A stretch of 64,000 nucleotides of DNA from Streptococcus troglodytae (GCF_002355215.1 NZ_AP014612.1:1984001-2048000), one strand, 5' to 3'. Positions 48,177 to 59,531 are shown, counted from the first letter of the stretch. Notes: generated from the sequence alone by a model not told the origin. Made by a program: numbers and translations.

Positions 48177-49057
48177 CTATTTATAGGCTAGTTTGCGTTC
48201 ACGCTTACTAACAATAAAGTCAGGACTAATAACTTCTTCAACATTTAAAATTGAAATGAAGGCATCTGGATCAAGTTTTTCCATCATTTCCTTTAATAAC
48301 CTGACATCTGTAGGATTTAAAGCAACATATAGAACTATTTTTTCTTTACCTGAGTAAGCACCTTGACCTTTTAAATAAGTGACGCCTCGATTGAGTTCCT
48401 CAAGAATGGCTTCAGCCACTTCTTCATGCTTATCAGTAATGATCAAGACACCTCGAACAGAATAACCTCCATTTTGGACTAAAATAACCACTTGACTGAA
48501 CATAAAGCTAGCAATCAGAGCATACATCATTTGTGGAATGGAGACATAAGTCAAAGATAAGAGCATAACAAAAATATCAAAAATTAATAAAGCCTGACCC
48601 AATTGAATACCATACCTATCCTCCATAACACGAGCAATAATATCTGAACCGCCGGTAGTTCCTCCATAACGAAAGACAATTCCATTACCAATACCTGCAC
48701 AGATACCAGCTACTAAAGCGACGACTAGATAATCATGCTGTAAATCAATATAAAGGAGGGAATTTTTGAAAGATATAGAACAAAAAAGTACATCAACGTT
48801 GTTCCATAAATGGTGTAAACCATCATTTTGCGACCAAAAAAATAAATTCCAAACAACAGTAAGGGTAAGTTAAATAGATAGCCAGTATAAGTTGGATTGA
48901 TACCAAAAAGGGCATGAAAAACTAAAGTTAAACCGGCCATACCTCCCTCAGCAATATGATTTGCCATATTAAAATTGACAAAACCAAAAGCATAAATGGC
49001 TACACCTAAGGCAATAAAAATAAAATTTTTTAGACGAATAGTATAATCTATTTTCAT
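48177..49057 (-). CDS. YitT-family membrane protein 1, one single-base break
   Basis: Two frames (110 and 149 residues) join if one A is added in the A6 run at 48782-48787, giving 293 residues. The protein has an N-terminal set of about five to six helices (YAFGFVNFNMANHIAEGGMAG is the family start), then GIGNGIVFRYGGTTGGSDII, and a cytoplasmic DUF2179 domain (GVLIITDKHEEVAEAILEEL; GQGAYSGKEKIVLY). Transported substrate unknown. A paralogue lies directly upstream. Confidence 0.82.
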
Positions 49058-49087
49058 TGTATCTCCTTAACTTATCAACATTAATAT

Positions 49088-50026
49088 TTAATCTTCTTCA
49101 ACAAAACGGCCAATAATATTAACATTATCTGCTACAGAAACAAAAGCATTTTTATCCGTCTTTTTCATAATATATTTGAAGTCATTAAATTCAGCCCGTG
49201 TAATAATAGTAACAAGAATAGCTTTATGTTCATGATTGTAAGTTCCTTCAGCATCATTGATAATGGTAACGCCACGGTGTAATTTATGATGAATCATCCG
49301 AATCACTCGATCAGGCCTGCTAGTGACAATCATTGCCTGCATTTTCTTTTGTTTAACAAAAACAGCATCAGTCATCTGACTGGATACAAAAATGGTCACC
49401 ATAGAATAAAGAGCATACTGCCAACCAAAAGTCATTCCTGCAATTATCATAATCAAAATATTGACAATCAGAGAAACTGTGCCAACTTTACGGCCTGTTT
49501 TCTTACGAACCAAAAGACTGATAATATCAGTACCACCACTAGACACATTATTGCGAAGGGCAAAACCTATTCCCGTTCCCATAACTAAACCACCAAAAAT
49601 GGCATTCATCATCGGATCGGGTGTTAAAGTCATTTGAGGAATAAACTGAATAAAGAGAGAGCTCAAAGTCACTGTAATAAAAGTAAAAACAGTAAATTTA
49701 TGACCAATCATATACCAAGCTATAATCAAAAGCGGTATATTGATAGCATAAAAAGTCACCGAAACAGGAATAGTCAAACCAAAATACTTAACAGACAGAG
49801 TCGAGACAATCTGAGCTAAACCTGTAGCACCACTGGCATAGACATTCCCAGGCTGAAAAGAAAAATTAACAGCAATAGATGACAACAAAGCATAAATAAT
49901 AGAACCAGAAATACGCTCACCATATTTCTCTCTTGAAATAGAGGACAGGACATTAATGACCTGATAGCGCTTCGCTAAATTCTTGATACGATGTTTAAAA
50001 ATGAGGGTAAATTTATTCTTGTTCAT
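49088..50026 (-). CDS. YitT-family membrane protein 2
   Basis: This 312-residue intact paralogue of the preceding protein has a basic N-terminal region (about 1-35), six helices with [13 protein letters not shown] and [16 protein letters not shown], and a DUF2179 domain ([34 protein letters not shown]). Its start overlaps the aspS stop by 14 bp, so it is translationally coupled to aspS. The function of the family is not settled. Confidence 0.85.
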   Translation of the reverse strand: MNKNKFTLIFKHRIKNLAKRYQVINVLSSISREKYGERISGSIIYALLSSIAVNFSFQPGNVYASGATGLAQIVSTLSVKYFGLTIPVSVTFYAINIPLLIIAWYMIGHKFTVFTFITVTLSSLFIQFIPQMTLTPDPMMNAIFGGLVMGTGIGFALRNNVSSGGTDIISLLVRKKTGRKVGTVSLIVNILIMIIAGMTFGWQYALYSMVTIFVSSQMTDAVFVKQKKMQAMIVTSRPDRVIRMIHHKLHRGVTIINDAEGTYNHEHKAILVTIITRAEFNDFKYIMKKTDKNAFVSVADNVNIIGRFVEED

Positions 50027-51782
50027 TGTTCTTTACTGCATTCATGTTTACTTGCAAATAAAGCTCATCAAGTTGTTTATCAGAAACTAAACTTGGGGCT
50101 TGTGTCATTGGATCTGAAGCTTTATTATTCTTAGGAAAGGCAATCACTTCACGAATATTTTCTTTTCCTGCTAAAAGCATAATGAATCGATCCAATCCAA
50201 GCGCTAATCCTCCATGAGGCGGAAAACCATAATCCATAGCTTCCAGTAAGAAGCCAAATTGTTTTCGAGCGCTTTCTTTTGTAAATCCAAGTGCCTTAAA
50301 CATACGTTCTTGTATCTCTCTCTGATTGATACGAAGACTGCCTCCGCCAAGTTCATAACCATTAAGAACAATGTCATATGCAACAGCACGAACTTTTCTG
50401 AGATCACCTTCAAGTTCAGCAACCGTATCTTCTTGCGGTAAAGTGAAAGGATGGTGAGCACTTATATAGCGATTTTCTTCTTCAGACCATTCAAACATTG
50501 GCCAATCCACAACCCATAAGAAATTAAATTTCGAATGGTCTATAAGGTTTAGTTCTTTGGCCAAGTGGTTACGCAGAGCACCAAGACTACTATTTGCTAT
50601 CTTAAGATCATCTGCTACGAAAAATACTAAATCATTTGCTTCAAGCTGTAAACGTTCTGTCAACTCATCCTCAATAGTTGTCAAAAACTTAGCAATAGGA
50701 CCACCTATTTTGCCATCATTATATTTAACCCAAGCAAGCCCTTTTGCACCAAATGGCTTTACAATATCTGTCAAGTTATCAATTGCTTTGCGAGAATAGC
50801 TATCTGCAGCATTTTTAGCAACAATAGCTTTTACAGCAGGAGCTTGTGAAAATACTTTAAAATCAGTGTTTTTTACAAGATCTGTCAAGTCCTGTAAAGT
50901 CATTTCAAAACGTGTATCTGGTTTATCAGAACCATAATTGTTCATTGCTGTATCATAAGATATTTGGGGAAGTGGTAATTGCAACTCTATGCCCATGACT
51001 TCCTTCATGACACATGCAATCAATCCTTCTGTGATTTCTTGAATTTCTTGTTCAGATAAAAAGGACGTTTCCAAATCAACTTGTGTAAATTCAGGTTGAC
51101 GATCTCCACGTAAGTCTTCATCACGAAAACATTTGACAATTTGGTAATAACGATCAAAACCTGCATTCATTAAAAGTTGTTTAGTAATCTGCGGACTTTG
51201 AGGAAGAGCATAGAAATGCCCTTGACTCATACGGCTTGGTACTAAATAATCACGCGCTCCTTCTGGTGTTGACTTAGCAAGCATAGGTGTCTCAACATCT
51301 ATGAAATCCAAGTCATCCAGATAATTGCGGATAGTATGTGTTACCTTAGCACGTAATTTAAAATTTTCCAGCATTTCCGGGCGACGAAGATCGAGGTAAC
51401 GATAGCGCAAACGTGTGTCATCATTGACTTCAATTTTATCCTTGATTTCAAAGGGCGGTGTTTGTGAAGCATTTAAAATCGTTAACTGCGTCACCTGCAT
51501 TTCGACCTGACCCGTTGGTAAATTATCATTAGCTTGATCACGCTCCACAATCAGACCTGTCACTTCAATAACATACTCACTTCGCAGGCTTTCAGCACTT
51601 TTAACAACAGTATTACTGGCAGTTTTAGGATTAATGACTAGTTGCACAATACCTTCGCGATCGCGCAAATCAATAAAAATAAGACCTCCTAAATCACGCC
51701 GGCGAGCCACCCAGCCTTTAAGGGTTAACTCTTGTCCGATGTGTTCTGAACGTACAGCACCAGCATACATAGAACGTTTCAT
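50013..51782 (-). CDS. aspS: Aspartyl-tRNA synthetase
   Basis: This 589-residue class II synthetase has an N-terminal OB-fold anticodon domain (1-110) and motif 2 in [16 protein letters not shown]. The bacterial GAD insertion domain lies at about 290-420. Motif 3 is [15 protein letters not shown] (about 528-542). Length is normal for bacterial AspRS. Confidence 0.96.
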   Translation of the reverse strand: MKRSMYAGAVRSEHIGQELTLKGWVARRRDLGGLIFIDLRDREGIVQLVINPKTASNTVVKSAESLRSEYVIEVTGLIVERDQANDNLPTGQVEMQVTQLTILNASQTPPFEIKDKIEVNDDTRLRYRYLDLRRPEMLENFKLRAKVTHTIRNYLDDLDFIDVETPMLAKSTPEGARDYLVPSRMSQGHFYALPQSPQITKQLLMNAGFDRYYQIVKCFRDEDLRGDRQPEFTQVDLETSFLSEQEIQEITEGLIACVMKEVMGIELQLPLPQISYDTAMNNYGSDKPDTRFEMTLQDLTDLVKNTDFKVFSQAPAVKAIVAKNAADSYSRKAIDNLTDIVKPFGAKGLAWVKYNDGKIGGPIAKFLTTIEDELTERLQLEANDLVFFVADDLKIANSSLGALRNHLAKELNLIDHSKFNFLWVVDWPMFEWSEEENRYISAHHPFTLPQEDTVAELEGDLRKVRAVAYDIVLNGYELGGGSLRINQREIQERMFKALGFTKESARKQFGFLLEAMDYGFPPHGGLALGLDRFIMLLAGKENIREVIAFPKNNKASDPMTQAPSLVSDKQLDELYLQVNMNAVKNNEQE

Positions 51783-51991
51783 AATAACTCCCTTTCTCTA
51801 ACTTTATTTCCCTATCTATTTTAGCACAAAAACCATTAAATAAAAGTGGCTTCACTGAAAAATAGTAAGCGTAATTAAAGGATTTCAAGCTTTTTTCCTT
51901 AACCAAACAATCTCATAGAATCTGTGCAGTATCCAATCAGAAGCAGATCATCTTAAAGTATATTTTCAACCTTTTTAACTAGCTAAAATAA

Positions 51992-52033
51992 AAACTCTTA
52001 AAAATACTGACCCAACAGCAAGTTTAAGAGTTT
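51992..52033 (-). terminator. Terminator after hisS
   Basis: On the minus strand AAACTCTTAAA pairs with TTTAAGAGTTT over 11 bp with a 20-nt loop, followed by TTATTTT, just beyond the hisS stop. Confidence 0.7.
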
Positions 52034-52066
52034 ATCAATATTATATTCTAGCCTCAGCTGTCCGTT

Positions 52067-53377
52067 TTAAGGTTGATCAGGACTGCTCAATGGTCTGTCT
52101 GAACCTAATTGTTTAAAAACTCTAGCAAAATCTGTTTTAAGTTCCTCAAAACTAACAAGAATTTCTTGGCGTGTGAAGTTATTTTTAACTGCAACTTGTC
52201 CAGTTTCAACTTCACTCTCACCTAAAGTCATGATCAATTTAGTGTTAAAAGCATCTGCTGATTTAAATTGTGCTTTAATTTTACGACCAAGATAATCACG
52301 TTCTGCTGAAAAACCTTGTTTACGAATAGCTTGAATAAGTTCTAAAGCCGTACTATTAGTGGCTGCTCCAAGTACAGCTATATAGACATCTAAACTGTTA
52401 TCTACTGGCAGATTAATCTTTTGCTTGTCAATAACTAATAAAAGTCGCTCCAAACCAAGACCAAATCCGAATCCAGCTGTCGCCGGACCACCAAAGTATT
52501 CGACAAGGCTGTCATACCGACCGCCAGCACAGAGCGTTAATTCACTTTTATCAACTTGAGTAATAAATTCAAAAATCGTGTGGTTATAATAATCAAGACC
52601 ACGAACCATATTGGTATCAATGACATAAGGAATATCAAGTGCCTCTAACATATCACGTACAGCCTGAAAATGCGCTTGTGAGTCATCATCCAAATAATCT
52701 AAGATAGACGGTGCATTTTCAACAGCTGCTTTATCTTCTTTTTCTTTAGAATCTAGTACCCGTAAAGGGTTTTCTTCTAAGCGGCGCTGTGAATCTTTGG
52801 ATAGTTTATCTTTCATGGGGGTCAGGTAATCAATCAAAGCCTGACGATAAGCCTTGCGACTCTCTTTATTTCCTAAACTATTAAGATGCAAAGTGACATC
52901 TTTGATACCTAGCTCATTGAAAAGCTGATAAGCCATGGCAATGGTTTCTGCATCAATAGCAGGATTGTTAGAGCCAAAACATTCAACTCCTAACTGATGA
53001 AATTCACGTAAACGCCCTGCTTGAGGCCGCTCATAGCGAAACATAGAACCAATATAAAAAACTTTGACAGGTTTTTGTACTTCGGGCGCAAAAAGTTTGT
53101 TTTCCACATAAGAACGAACAACAGGAGCTGTTCCTTCTGGGCGCAGTGTGATGTGACGGTCTCCTTTATCATGGAAATCATACATTTCCTTTGTGACAAT
53201 ATCTGTCGTATCACCAACAGAACGACTAATGACCTCATAGTGTTCAAACATGGGCGTTCTAATTTCACCGTAATGATATTTTTTAAAAGTTTTACGCGCA
53301 ACGTTTTCGACATACTGCCATTTAACTGTTTCTTGAGGCAGAATATCTTGTGTTCCTTTTGGTTTTTGTAATGTCAT
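52067..53377 (-). CDS. hisS: Histidyl-tRNA synthetase
   Basis: This 436-residue class II enzyme has motif 2 in [17 protein letters not shown], histidine-specific blocks [13 protein letters not shown] and [15 protein letters not shown], motif 3 [12 protein letters not shown], and a C-terminal anticodon-binding domain. It is the usual partner of aspS in Firmicutes, but here 285 bp separate them and a terminator follows hisS. Confidence 0.95.
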   Translation of the reverse strand: MTLQKPKGTQDILPQETVKWQYVENVARKTFKKYHYGEIRTPMFEHYEVISRSVGDTTDIVTKEMYDFHDKGDRHITLRPEGTAPVVRSYVENKLFAPEVQKPVKVFYIGSMFRYERPQAGRLREFHQLGVECFGSNNPAIDAETIAMAYQLFNELGIKDVTLHLNSLGNKESRKAYRQALIDYLTPMKDKLSKDSQRRLEENPLRVLDSKEKEDKAAVENAPSILDYLDDDSQAHFQAVRDMLEALDIPYVIDTNMVRGLDYYNHTIFEFITQVDKSELTLCAGGRYDSLVEYFGGPATAGFGFGLGLERLLLVIDKQKINLPVDNSLDVYIAVLGAATNSTALELIQAIRKQGFSAERDYLGRKIKAQFKSADAFNTKLIMTLGESEVETGQVAVKNNFTRQEILVSFEELKTDFARVFKQLGSDRPLSSPDQP

Positions 53378-53609
53378 ATTATGATATAAAAAGGCTATTA
53401 ATGGTCAAAGCAAAGGTATCATTACAATTATATAATCTTTAATATACAAAGTAATGAACCCTTTTGCACAGATCTCAAGCCAAATTGATTCCTTTCTTAT
53501 ATTCCTGACTTCTATTTCTGTTCTATTTTACCACAAAAACAACAGAGCAGATAGCCAAAATGATTTACTTTCTTTTTTATAAAATGTCTATTAAAAATAA
53601 ATTAATGTA

Positions 53610-53638
53610 TTGATTTTCCTTAGAAATAGAGCTATAAT
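53610..53638 (+). promoter_or_regulatory. Promoter of the KimA-like permease gene
   Basis: TTGATT (53610-53615) and TATAAT (53633-53638) are separated by exactly 17 bp. No riboswitch-like fold is seen in the 30-nt leader. Confidence 0.7.
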
Positions 53639-53669
53639 GCCTTATTGATAAAATTTCAGGAGGAAAAAA

Positions 53670-55512
53670 GTGTTTAAAACTTTAAAAACTTTTCTACTAG
53701 GGGAACCCTTAAAATCTGAATTAGAAGGGGACAGTCATGCATTAACAAAATTGCAAGCATTGGCTATGCTGTCAAGCGATGCTTTATCATCTATCGCTTA
53801 CGGACCCGAGCAAGTTATTTTAGTTTTGATAGCTTTATCAGAAGGAGCTATTTGGTGGTCCTTGCCAATTGGCATTGGAGTGCTTGTTTTATTGATTAGT
53901 TTAACAATTTCTTACAGTCAGATTATTCACGCCTACCCTAATGGCGGTGGTGCTTACATGGTATCATCAGACAATCTGTCTCCTTCTATGGGGCTTTTGG
54001 CAGGCGGGAGTCTGCTGATTGATTATATGCTGACAGTTGCCGTGTCAGTCTCATCTGGAGCAGATGCTATCACATCAGCCTTCCCAGCATTTAAAGATAG
54101 CAATCTTGAAATTTCAATTGTTTTGGTTCTTATTTTAATGCTTATGAATCTACGCGGTCTGCGTGAATCAGCTACAGCACTTTTTGTCCCTGTTTATTTT
54201 TTCATTATATCCATTCTCTTTTTACTGATCTGTGGACTTTTCCAAATCGTTACTGGAAATCTCACTTATACCGCAACAGCTCATATTGGACAGCCTATAT
54301 CAGGCCTGACTTTAGTCTTGCTGCTGCGCGCTTTTACTAGCGGTTCTGCTTCTTTGACCGGAGTTGAAGCCATTTCAAATGCCGTTCCTTTTTTTAAAAA
54401 ACCAAAAGCGAAAAATGCGGTTAAAACGTTAACCATGATGTCTGCTATTCTCGGAGCTATGTTTATCGGGATCACTTTTCTCAACTATTGGCTCGGTATT
54501 ATCCCTAATCATAACGTAACTATCTTAGCACAAATAGCTCAAAAAGTTTTCGGCCATAGCTTTATCGGACAAGTACTCTTTTATCTTTTCCAAATTGCAA
54601 CAGCCCTTATCTTAGCAGTTGCTGCTAATACTGGATTTTCAGCTTTTCCGATTCTTTCTTATAATATGGCAAAGAACAAATACATGCCTCACCTTTATTT
54701 GGAAAAGGGAGCTCGTCTAGGGTATTCTAATGGTATTTTAACATTAGCTATTGGTGCTATTTGCTTACTCTTTATTTTAACGGTTCCACTGAACGTTTGA
54801 TACCACTTTATACTATCGGAGTTTTTATCCCTTTTGCATTAGCACAGACAGGAATGATCATTTATTGGAAACACCTTAAAGAAAAAACTTTTTCAAACAG
54901 GCTTTGGCAAATGTCGTTGGTGCCATCATTTGCTATGCTATTATTTTGATTCTCTTGATCTTCCGTCTGCATGATATTTGGCCTTTCTTCCCGATTATTG
55001 CCATTTTAATTGCCATGTTCCACAAAATAAAAAACCATTACAATAGTGTCGCAGAGCAGCTGCGTATTACTGATAACAATAAAGCCGTCTGCTATTCTGG
55101 CAATAAAGTCCTAGTGCTTGTCGGCAATATGACACAGGCTACTATCGGAGCTGTTAATTATGCACATTCCCTCAGTAAAGATGTTATCGCTTTGCATGTC
55201 TCAACAACAGAAACACTTAGCAAAGATCATGAAGTTGAAGAAGAGTTTAAACAGTTTTTCCCAGATATCACCTTTGTCAATGTTTACTCTGATTACCGTG
55301 ATATCATCAAGCCAACAGTTAATTATGTTAATGCAGCCAGTCAGAAAGCCAAAGCTCATAACAGCACTCTAACCGTGCTAATACCACAATTCGTTCCGCG
55401 TAAGCCTTGGCAAACTCTGCTGCATAATCAAATGAATCTCCGTCTCAAATATTATCTCAGATGGAACCAAGATATCATCATTTCCAGCTATTCCTTCCAT
55501 CTTAAGAAATAA
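53670..55512 (+). CDS. KimA/YdaO-like APC-superfamily permease (potassium uptake), two single-base breaks
   Basis: Three overlapping frames join into 614 residues if one T is added in the T4 at 54775-54778 and one A in the AAA at 54895-54897. It starts at GTG behind AGGAGG. LKSELEGDSHALTKLQALAMLSSDALSSIAYG-type opening residues, twelve helices, and a cytoplasmic C-terminal domain (about 440-614) match KimA, a high-affinity potassium importer controlled by c-di-AMP in Bacillus. It could also be annotated simply as an amino acid permease. As written it is split. Confidence 0.75.
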
Positions 55513-55637
55513 AAATCTGTCAAGTAACTTTACTTTACAAGAATCTTTTGATATACTGTTAAAGTTGACGCAAGTCATATTAACCCAAAAATGAATACGG
55601 GCTAAAAAGCCCTTTATATCTTACGGAGGAAAGAAAA

Positions 55638-55819
55638 ATGGCAGTACCTGCACGTCGCACTTCAAAAGCGAAAAAAACAAACGTCGCACACACTATAATT
55701 TGACAGCTCCAACTGTGAAATTTGACGAAACCACCGGAGATTACTCACGTTCTCACCGCGTATCCCTCAAAGGATACTATAAAGGACGTAAAATCGCCAA
55801 AGCTAACGCTGCGAAATAA
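55638..55819 (+). CDS. rpmF: 50S ribosomal protein L32, one base short
   Basis: It reads [13 protein letters not shown], then loses frame at the A7 run (55671-55677). One more A gives a perfect 60-residue L32 continuing [17 protein letters not shown] and ending [17 protein letters not shown] precedes the ATG. Because L32 is a core ribosomal protein, the missing A is best read as a sequence error. A small GGGCT/AGCCC hairpin sits in the leader at 55599-55612. Confidence 0.93.
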
Positions 55820-55834
55820 CAGAAGGGAGATACC

Positions 55835-55982
55835 ATGCGCGTAAATATTACACTTGAACATAAAGAATCTGGTGAACGCTTGTACCTTACTTCAAAAACA
55901 AACGCAACACTCCAGACCGTCTTCAATTAAAAAATACTCACCAAAATTGCGTAAACACGTGATTTTTACTGAAGTAAAGTAG
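55835..55982 (+). CDS. rpmG: 50S ribosomal protein L33, two bases short
   Basis: It starts [20 protein letters not shown]. Adding one A in the A5 run at 55894-55898 and one in the A6 run at 55929-55934 restores the standard 49-residue L33 ending [11 protein letters not shown]. The gene follows rpmF by 15 bp in one operon and has AGAAGGGAG before the ATG. The protein lacks the four zinc Cys (C- form of L33). The breaks are probably not real. Confidence 0.9.
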
Positions 55983-56015
55983 GCATTCAATATACGTCAG
56001 TTAAGACGAAAAACC

Positions 56016-56071
56016 TTGATTTACTGCGATATCTGAAAAAAGAACTTTCAGTAGATTGCAGTAAAAATCAA
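56016..56071. other. Nested stem-loop downstream of rpmG
   Basis: TTGATTTACTGC (56016-56027) pairs with GCAGTAAAAATCAA (56058-56071) with a 2-nt bulge. Inside it CTGAAA and TTTCAG (56033-56051) form a second stem. It lies between rpmG and the terminator at 56121, so it would be the 3' part of the rpm transcript. Function unknown. Confidence 0.4.
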
Positions 56072-56120
56072 TTGAATCTCTACCTTTTAGGATAGAAAAT
56101 TGAATCGGATAATCAAATAT

Positions 56121-56160
56121 AAAACGCTCTAGTTTTTATGGTTGACTAGAGCGTTTTTTT
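56121..56160 (+). terminator. Terminator of the rpmF-rpmG operon
   Basis: AAAACGCTCTAGT and ACTAGAGCGTTTT form a 13-bp stem with an 11-nt loop and a seven-T tail on the plus strand. Confidence 0.88.
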
Positions 56161-56246
56161 ACTGATTAAAAATCAAAGAATAACTTCTTGGCACAACACG
56201 ATACCTTCACAATAGGTTATAAATTCAAATAGAAATTGATTGAGAT

Positions 56247-56831
56247 TTACTTACAAAAATCCTTCATTAAGTTATTTAAATCCGTTTTTAAAATAACCTG
56301 CCTATCTTGAGTTAACTGACATTTTCTCTCATGGATTAGCTTTTCTAATATCTTTTCTCCTAATACCCCACCAATATGAAACTTTCTTTCAGAAAAATCT
56401 AAACATAATTTGATATTAGGATTAGGCTGATAACCCAACCATTGCTGCATAGCATTACTTCCCGCTTGAGTTAAAGAGTAGTTGATAGGGGATTCTTGTT
56501 TCATTAATTTATTTTGAATAAACCACTCAAATATTGAAACTCCTGCTTTTCCTGCTAAATGGTGCAAACATGTCCGTGCTTCACCAAGCTTAATTGTTTG
56601 AAGGCGGCTAGACAGTTTTTCAATGGCTAGTCTTCCTTGCGCTGTGATGGGGACATTATCATTTAATTTATAGTAAATTCGCCCGTAAAAGTTAAATAAG
56701 ACTATTTCAGGACTAGTTTTTAAAAAAGTAATTTCACTTTTTGATAAGGAGTACCCTAAAGTTCTTTCAATCTCATTTTGAGTGAGAAAACGGTTAGCTG
56801 ATAAAACCGTGATAATTTGTGACGTTGACAT
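56247..56831 (-). CDS. ArsR-like winged-helix regulator
   Basis: This 194-residue protein matches the pattern of ArsR-type regulators whose C-terminal part carries CLDFSERKFHIGGVLGEKIL (general form C-D-x-(S/T)-E-R-x-H-L-x-G-x-x-G). NVPITAQGRLAIEKL at the centre fits a helix-turn-helix wing. The canonical N-terminal ArsR helices are weak, so it may be a divergent member. It is on the same strand as, and 32 bp after, a second regulator gene. Both face away from the efflux gene. Confidence 0.55.
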   Translation of the reverse strand: MSTSQIITVLSANRFLTQNEIERTLGYSLSKSEITFLKTSPEIVLFNFYGRIYYKLNDNVPITAQGRLAIEKLSSRLQTIKLGEARTCLHHLAGKAGVSIFEWFIQNKLMKQESPINYSLTQAGSNAMQQWLGYQPNPNIKLCLDFSERKFHIGGVLGEKILEKLIHERKCQLTQDRQVILKTDLNNLMKDFCK

Positions 56832-56863
56832 AGTAGTTCACCACCTTTTTAATGACTAAAGCC

Positions 56864-57961
56864 TCAATTTTTAAAGAAATGGTAGAAATTCGGCATAAGT
56901 TGTGTAATGAGCTGTGTTGGCTCATAAAGAACGAATTTTTTAGCTTTTGTTGTCGCTAATAAATTAGCTTCCTTTAAAATTTGCAGATGTCTGGATACAC
57001 TGGAGTTACTCATCATTAAAATTTGAGCCAAAGATTGTGTTGTACTGGGTTTATCAATAACATAATTCATAATTTGCAAACGAACAGGGTCACTCAAAGC
57101 TTTAAAAATAGTAATCAAATTTTCCGGTGTGGCGTTATAGTAACTTGGCTGCTCTGTAATATCATAGGTAATAGCAATTCCTTGGTTGAAAGATTCAACA
57201 AACAGATGAGGCCAAATAAAATAACTTGGTAATAACATAATAGAATCACTATCTTGCAGTTGGATTTCTTGGTCAAAAGGTTTAATGATGGCTAGCTTGT
57301 CCTTTTGCCAATGAATGCGATCAATTTGCAGATGGTTAAACATCTCTTTAAAACCACTCTCCCTTAAAAAAGAAGCTTGATGTTGGATTTCTGTTAAGAG
57401 CTTTCGTTGAATACCTTTATTTTTCCAAGTTTCATCAAATATTTCTTGGCGGTACCAATCAATAAAAGAAAAAAGATGTTGATAAACACTAGAGGCATTC
57501 TTCCTCAAGTCTATAAGTAACTGATTATCCTCATTCAAAGAAAAATCCTTCCATTCTAATCCTTTTGCTAATGTTGGAATAAAAGAGTTTTCTCGATCAC
57601 TGGTCACTTTTTCCAAATGCTCAATTAACTGAGTAGTAGGTAACTCATCAAGAAATTTCTTTAGATTTTGTATCTCTTCTTCAATCGTTGTCGCATGATA
57701 GCGAAAATTACAAAGTAAAATAGGAGAAACACCAAGCTCATAAAAAAGTTGAAAATAGTGAAGTTTCTCATAGAAATCATCTGTCAATCTGTCTTGTATC
57801 TCAATGCCCCAATCAATATTTGTACCATGATGACGCGGGTTCAATAAGACATGTAAGCTTCTAAAAAGTTCATTTAACGGAGAATATACAAACTGTATTC
57901 TTTGCGTCAACGTTTCATCTGTTTTCAGAGCATAGTTGCTAAATTGAATGGTAATCGCCAA
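56864..57961 (-). CDS. ArsR-family regulator with N-terminal DUF5937-type domain
   Basis: This is a 365-residue protein. Residues about 1-270 form a large domain of the DUF5937 type found ahead of ArsR domains. The C-terminal ArsR winged helix (about 283-355) contains FKALSDPVRLQIMNYVIDK and MSNSSVSRHLQILKEANLL. It is divergent from the MFS pump across 93 bp and is the obvious candidate repressor of it. No metal-binding Cys pair (CxC) is present, so an organic effector is more likely. Confidence 0.75.
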   Translation of the reverse strand: MAITIQFSNYALKTDETLTQRIQFVYSPLNELFRSLHVLLNPRHHGTNIDWGIEIQDRLTDDFYEKLHYFQLFYELGVSPILLCNFRYHATTIEEEIQNLKKFLDELPTTQLIEHLEKVTSDRENSFIPTLAKGLEWKDFSLNEDNQLLIDLRKNASSVYQHLFSFIDWYRQEIFDETWKNKGIQRKLLTEIQHQASFLRESGFKEMFNHLQIDRIHWQKDKLAIIKPFDQEIQLQDSDSIMLLPSYFIWPHLFVESFNQGIAITYDITEQPSYYNATPENLITIFKALSDPVRLQIMNYVIDKPSTTQSLAQILMMSNSSVSRHLQILKEANLLATTKAKKFVLYEPTQLITQLMPNFYHFFKN

Positions 57962-58002
57962 ATATTATTCCTCCAAACGATTCGATATTTTTAGGATTGA
58001 TT

Positions 58003-58041
58003 GATTATTGATTCCTTTCATTGTATCATAATATGAATGAA
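58003..58041. promoter_or_regulatory. Candidate promoter/operator of the MFS efflux gene
   Basis: TTGATT followed 17 bp later by TATCAT (about 58003-58031, plus strand) is a plausible promoter. TTCATT (58017-58022) and AATGAA (58036-58041) form an inverted repeat with 13-nt spacing over the -10 box, where an ArsR-type repressor could bind. Confidence 0.4.
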
Positions 58042-58054
58042 AGAAGGGATAAAA

Positions 58055-59414
58055 ATGACGAAACATTTACAAGATTTTTTAATAACAATTATCTCAGGTA
58101 TGGGAATGTTGTTATCCACTCTTGATACAGGTATTATCAATGTGGCATTATCCTTTTTGAGGGGACAATTTCAAACCACAACTAACATTGCTTCTTTTAC
58201 AATAACTGGATATACTTTAGCATTAGCTATCTCTATCTTACCTTTAGGTGTATTAAGCGATAAATTTGGGAAGTTAAAGATTTCTTACTTAGGATTTATA
58301 CTTTTTGGACTGAGCTCCTTATTTTGTGGATTTGCTAATAGTATTGGTTGGCTCATTACTGGCCGGATTATTCAAGGAATAGGAGCGGCAGCTTTGCAAG
58401 CCACTTCAGCAGCTCTGATTACTACTTTAGTTTCTGAAGACCGGAAAAACAGTGCTATTAGTAGTTTAGGAGTTATGATTGGCTTAGGACCTGTCCTACG
58501 GTCCTTCCTTAGGAGGTATATTACTTTCTTTAAATCTCTGGCGCTTCATTTTCTGGATAAACGTTCCCTTTACAATCCTCGGAGTAATATGTAATCATTA
58601 TCTTCTTAGTAAGCTCTCCGAAGAGACTAGCAAACGAACATTGGATAATCTTGGAATCACTATAAACGCTCTGATGTTGGTTTGTCTTTTATTAGGTCTG
58701 TCCTTACTAAGCAAATCTCATCTATTAGTAGTTAGTCTTATTTTGATAATATCCAGCCTGTTCCTCGGAATTATATTTTACCATGTTGAATTTAGTAATA
58801 AACATGCGCTCGTTGATGTTGAGGGTTTAAAGAATAATCCACGAGTAATTTCCTATCTTTTTCAAACAGTCGCTTTTGGTTTTGCCTCTGCAATGATATT
58901 CTTACTTCCACCTTTCATTTTTGAACAATTATATCATTTAGGAGTAGGGAAGACAGGCTTTCTTGTACTAGGAGCACCTGCAGGTCTGGTCCTTTTTTCA
59001 AGAATATCTGGTAAAATCAATGATGGCAGTAAAAATAAATCATTTAGCCATTTTGGTTTAGGTATTATTATTTTATCTTTAATTTTTCTCCTACTTCTCA
59101 CTCCTAGCTGGCCTTATCTATTCTTAACTTTAGGATTATTTATTTATGGTATTGGCGGAGGATACTTTCAGCCTGCTAACATTGCTAGTATTATGCAAGC
59201 AAGTCCCATGGAAATGCAAGGAAGCACGGGGGCTTTACAGCGAATGGTGCAAAATGTTGCTATTTCAGCTGGTTCAGCAGTTGGGTCTACCTGTTTAAAT
59301 CTTTGGTCAAGCAATCTACTGCTAGCTACTCGTATTGGATGGTTTATTACACTTGTTTTAGTTATCTTAAGCTTAAAAGAGCTAATGCCGTTTAAAATGA
59401 CTAATAAACAATAA
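58055..59414 (+). CDS. MFS drug efflux protein (DHA2 type), one single-base break
   Basis: Two frames join on removal of one C from CC at 58495-58496, giving 452 residues with about 14 helices. LSTLDTGIINVALS and GVLSDKFGKLKIS are the DHA2 motifs D1 and A. GYGPSLGGILLSLNLWRFIF, with motif C, emerges only after the correction. The start at 58055 follows AGAAGGG and is preferred to an ATG 18 bp upstream. It is divergent from the two ArsR-type genes. As written the product would stop after about 180 residues. Confidence 0.78.
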
Positions 59415-59531
59415 AATAAAAGGGATTTCAGTTAAACTTATGTGAACTGCACCCCAAGTAATGAGACAGCCAAGAAGGCCCACAGCAAGGATTGATACAA
59501 TAATCATTAACATTTTAGAAGGTCCTTTCAT
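59382..59531 (-). CDS. Possible small membrane protein (49 aa)
   Basis: It begins MKGPSKMLMIIVSILAVGLL behind AAGGAGA, a single predicted helix, and runs 49 codons to TAG at 59382, overlapping the end of the convergent efflux gene. It follows the 115-residue membrane protein gene by 24 bp and may be its operon partner. The C-terminal half may be chance reading into neighbouring DNA. Confidence 0.4.
   Translation of the reverse strand: MKGPSKMLMIIVSILAVGLLGCLITWGAVHISLTEIPFILLFISHFKRH

Noticed and set aside
53616..53669. c-di-AMP riboswitch ahead of the KimA-like gene
   Set aside because: The leader between promoter and start is only about 30 nt, far too short for that riboswitch, and no matching fold is seen.
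55599..55612. GGGCT/AGCCC hairpin in the rpmF leader as a regulatory attenuator
   Set aside because: Only five base pairs, with no T-run after it. Too weak to claim more than a small local fold.
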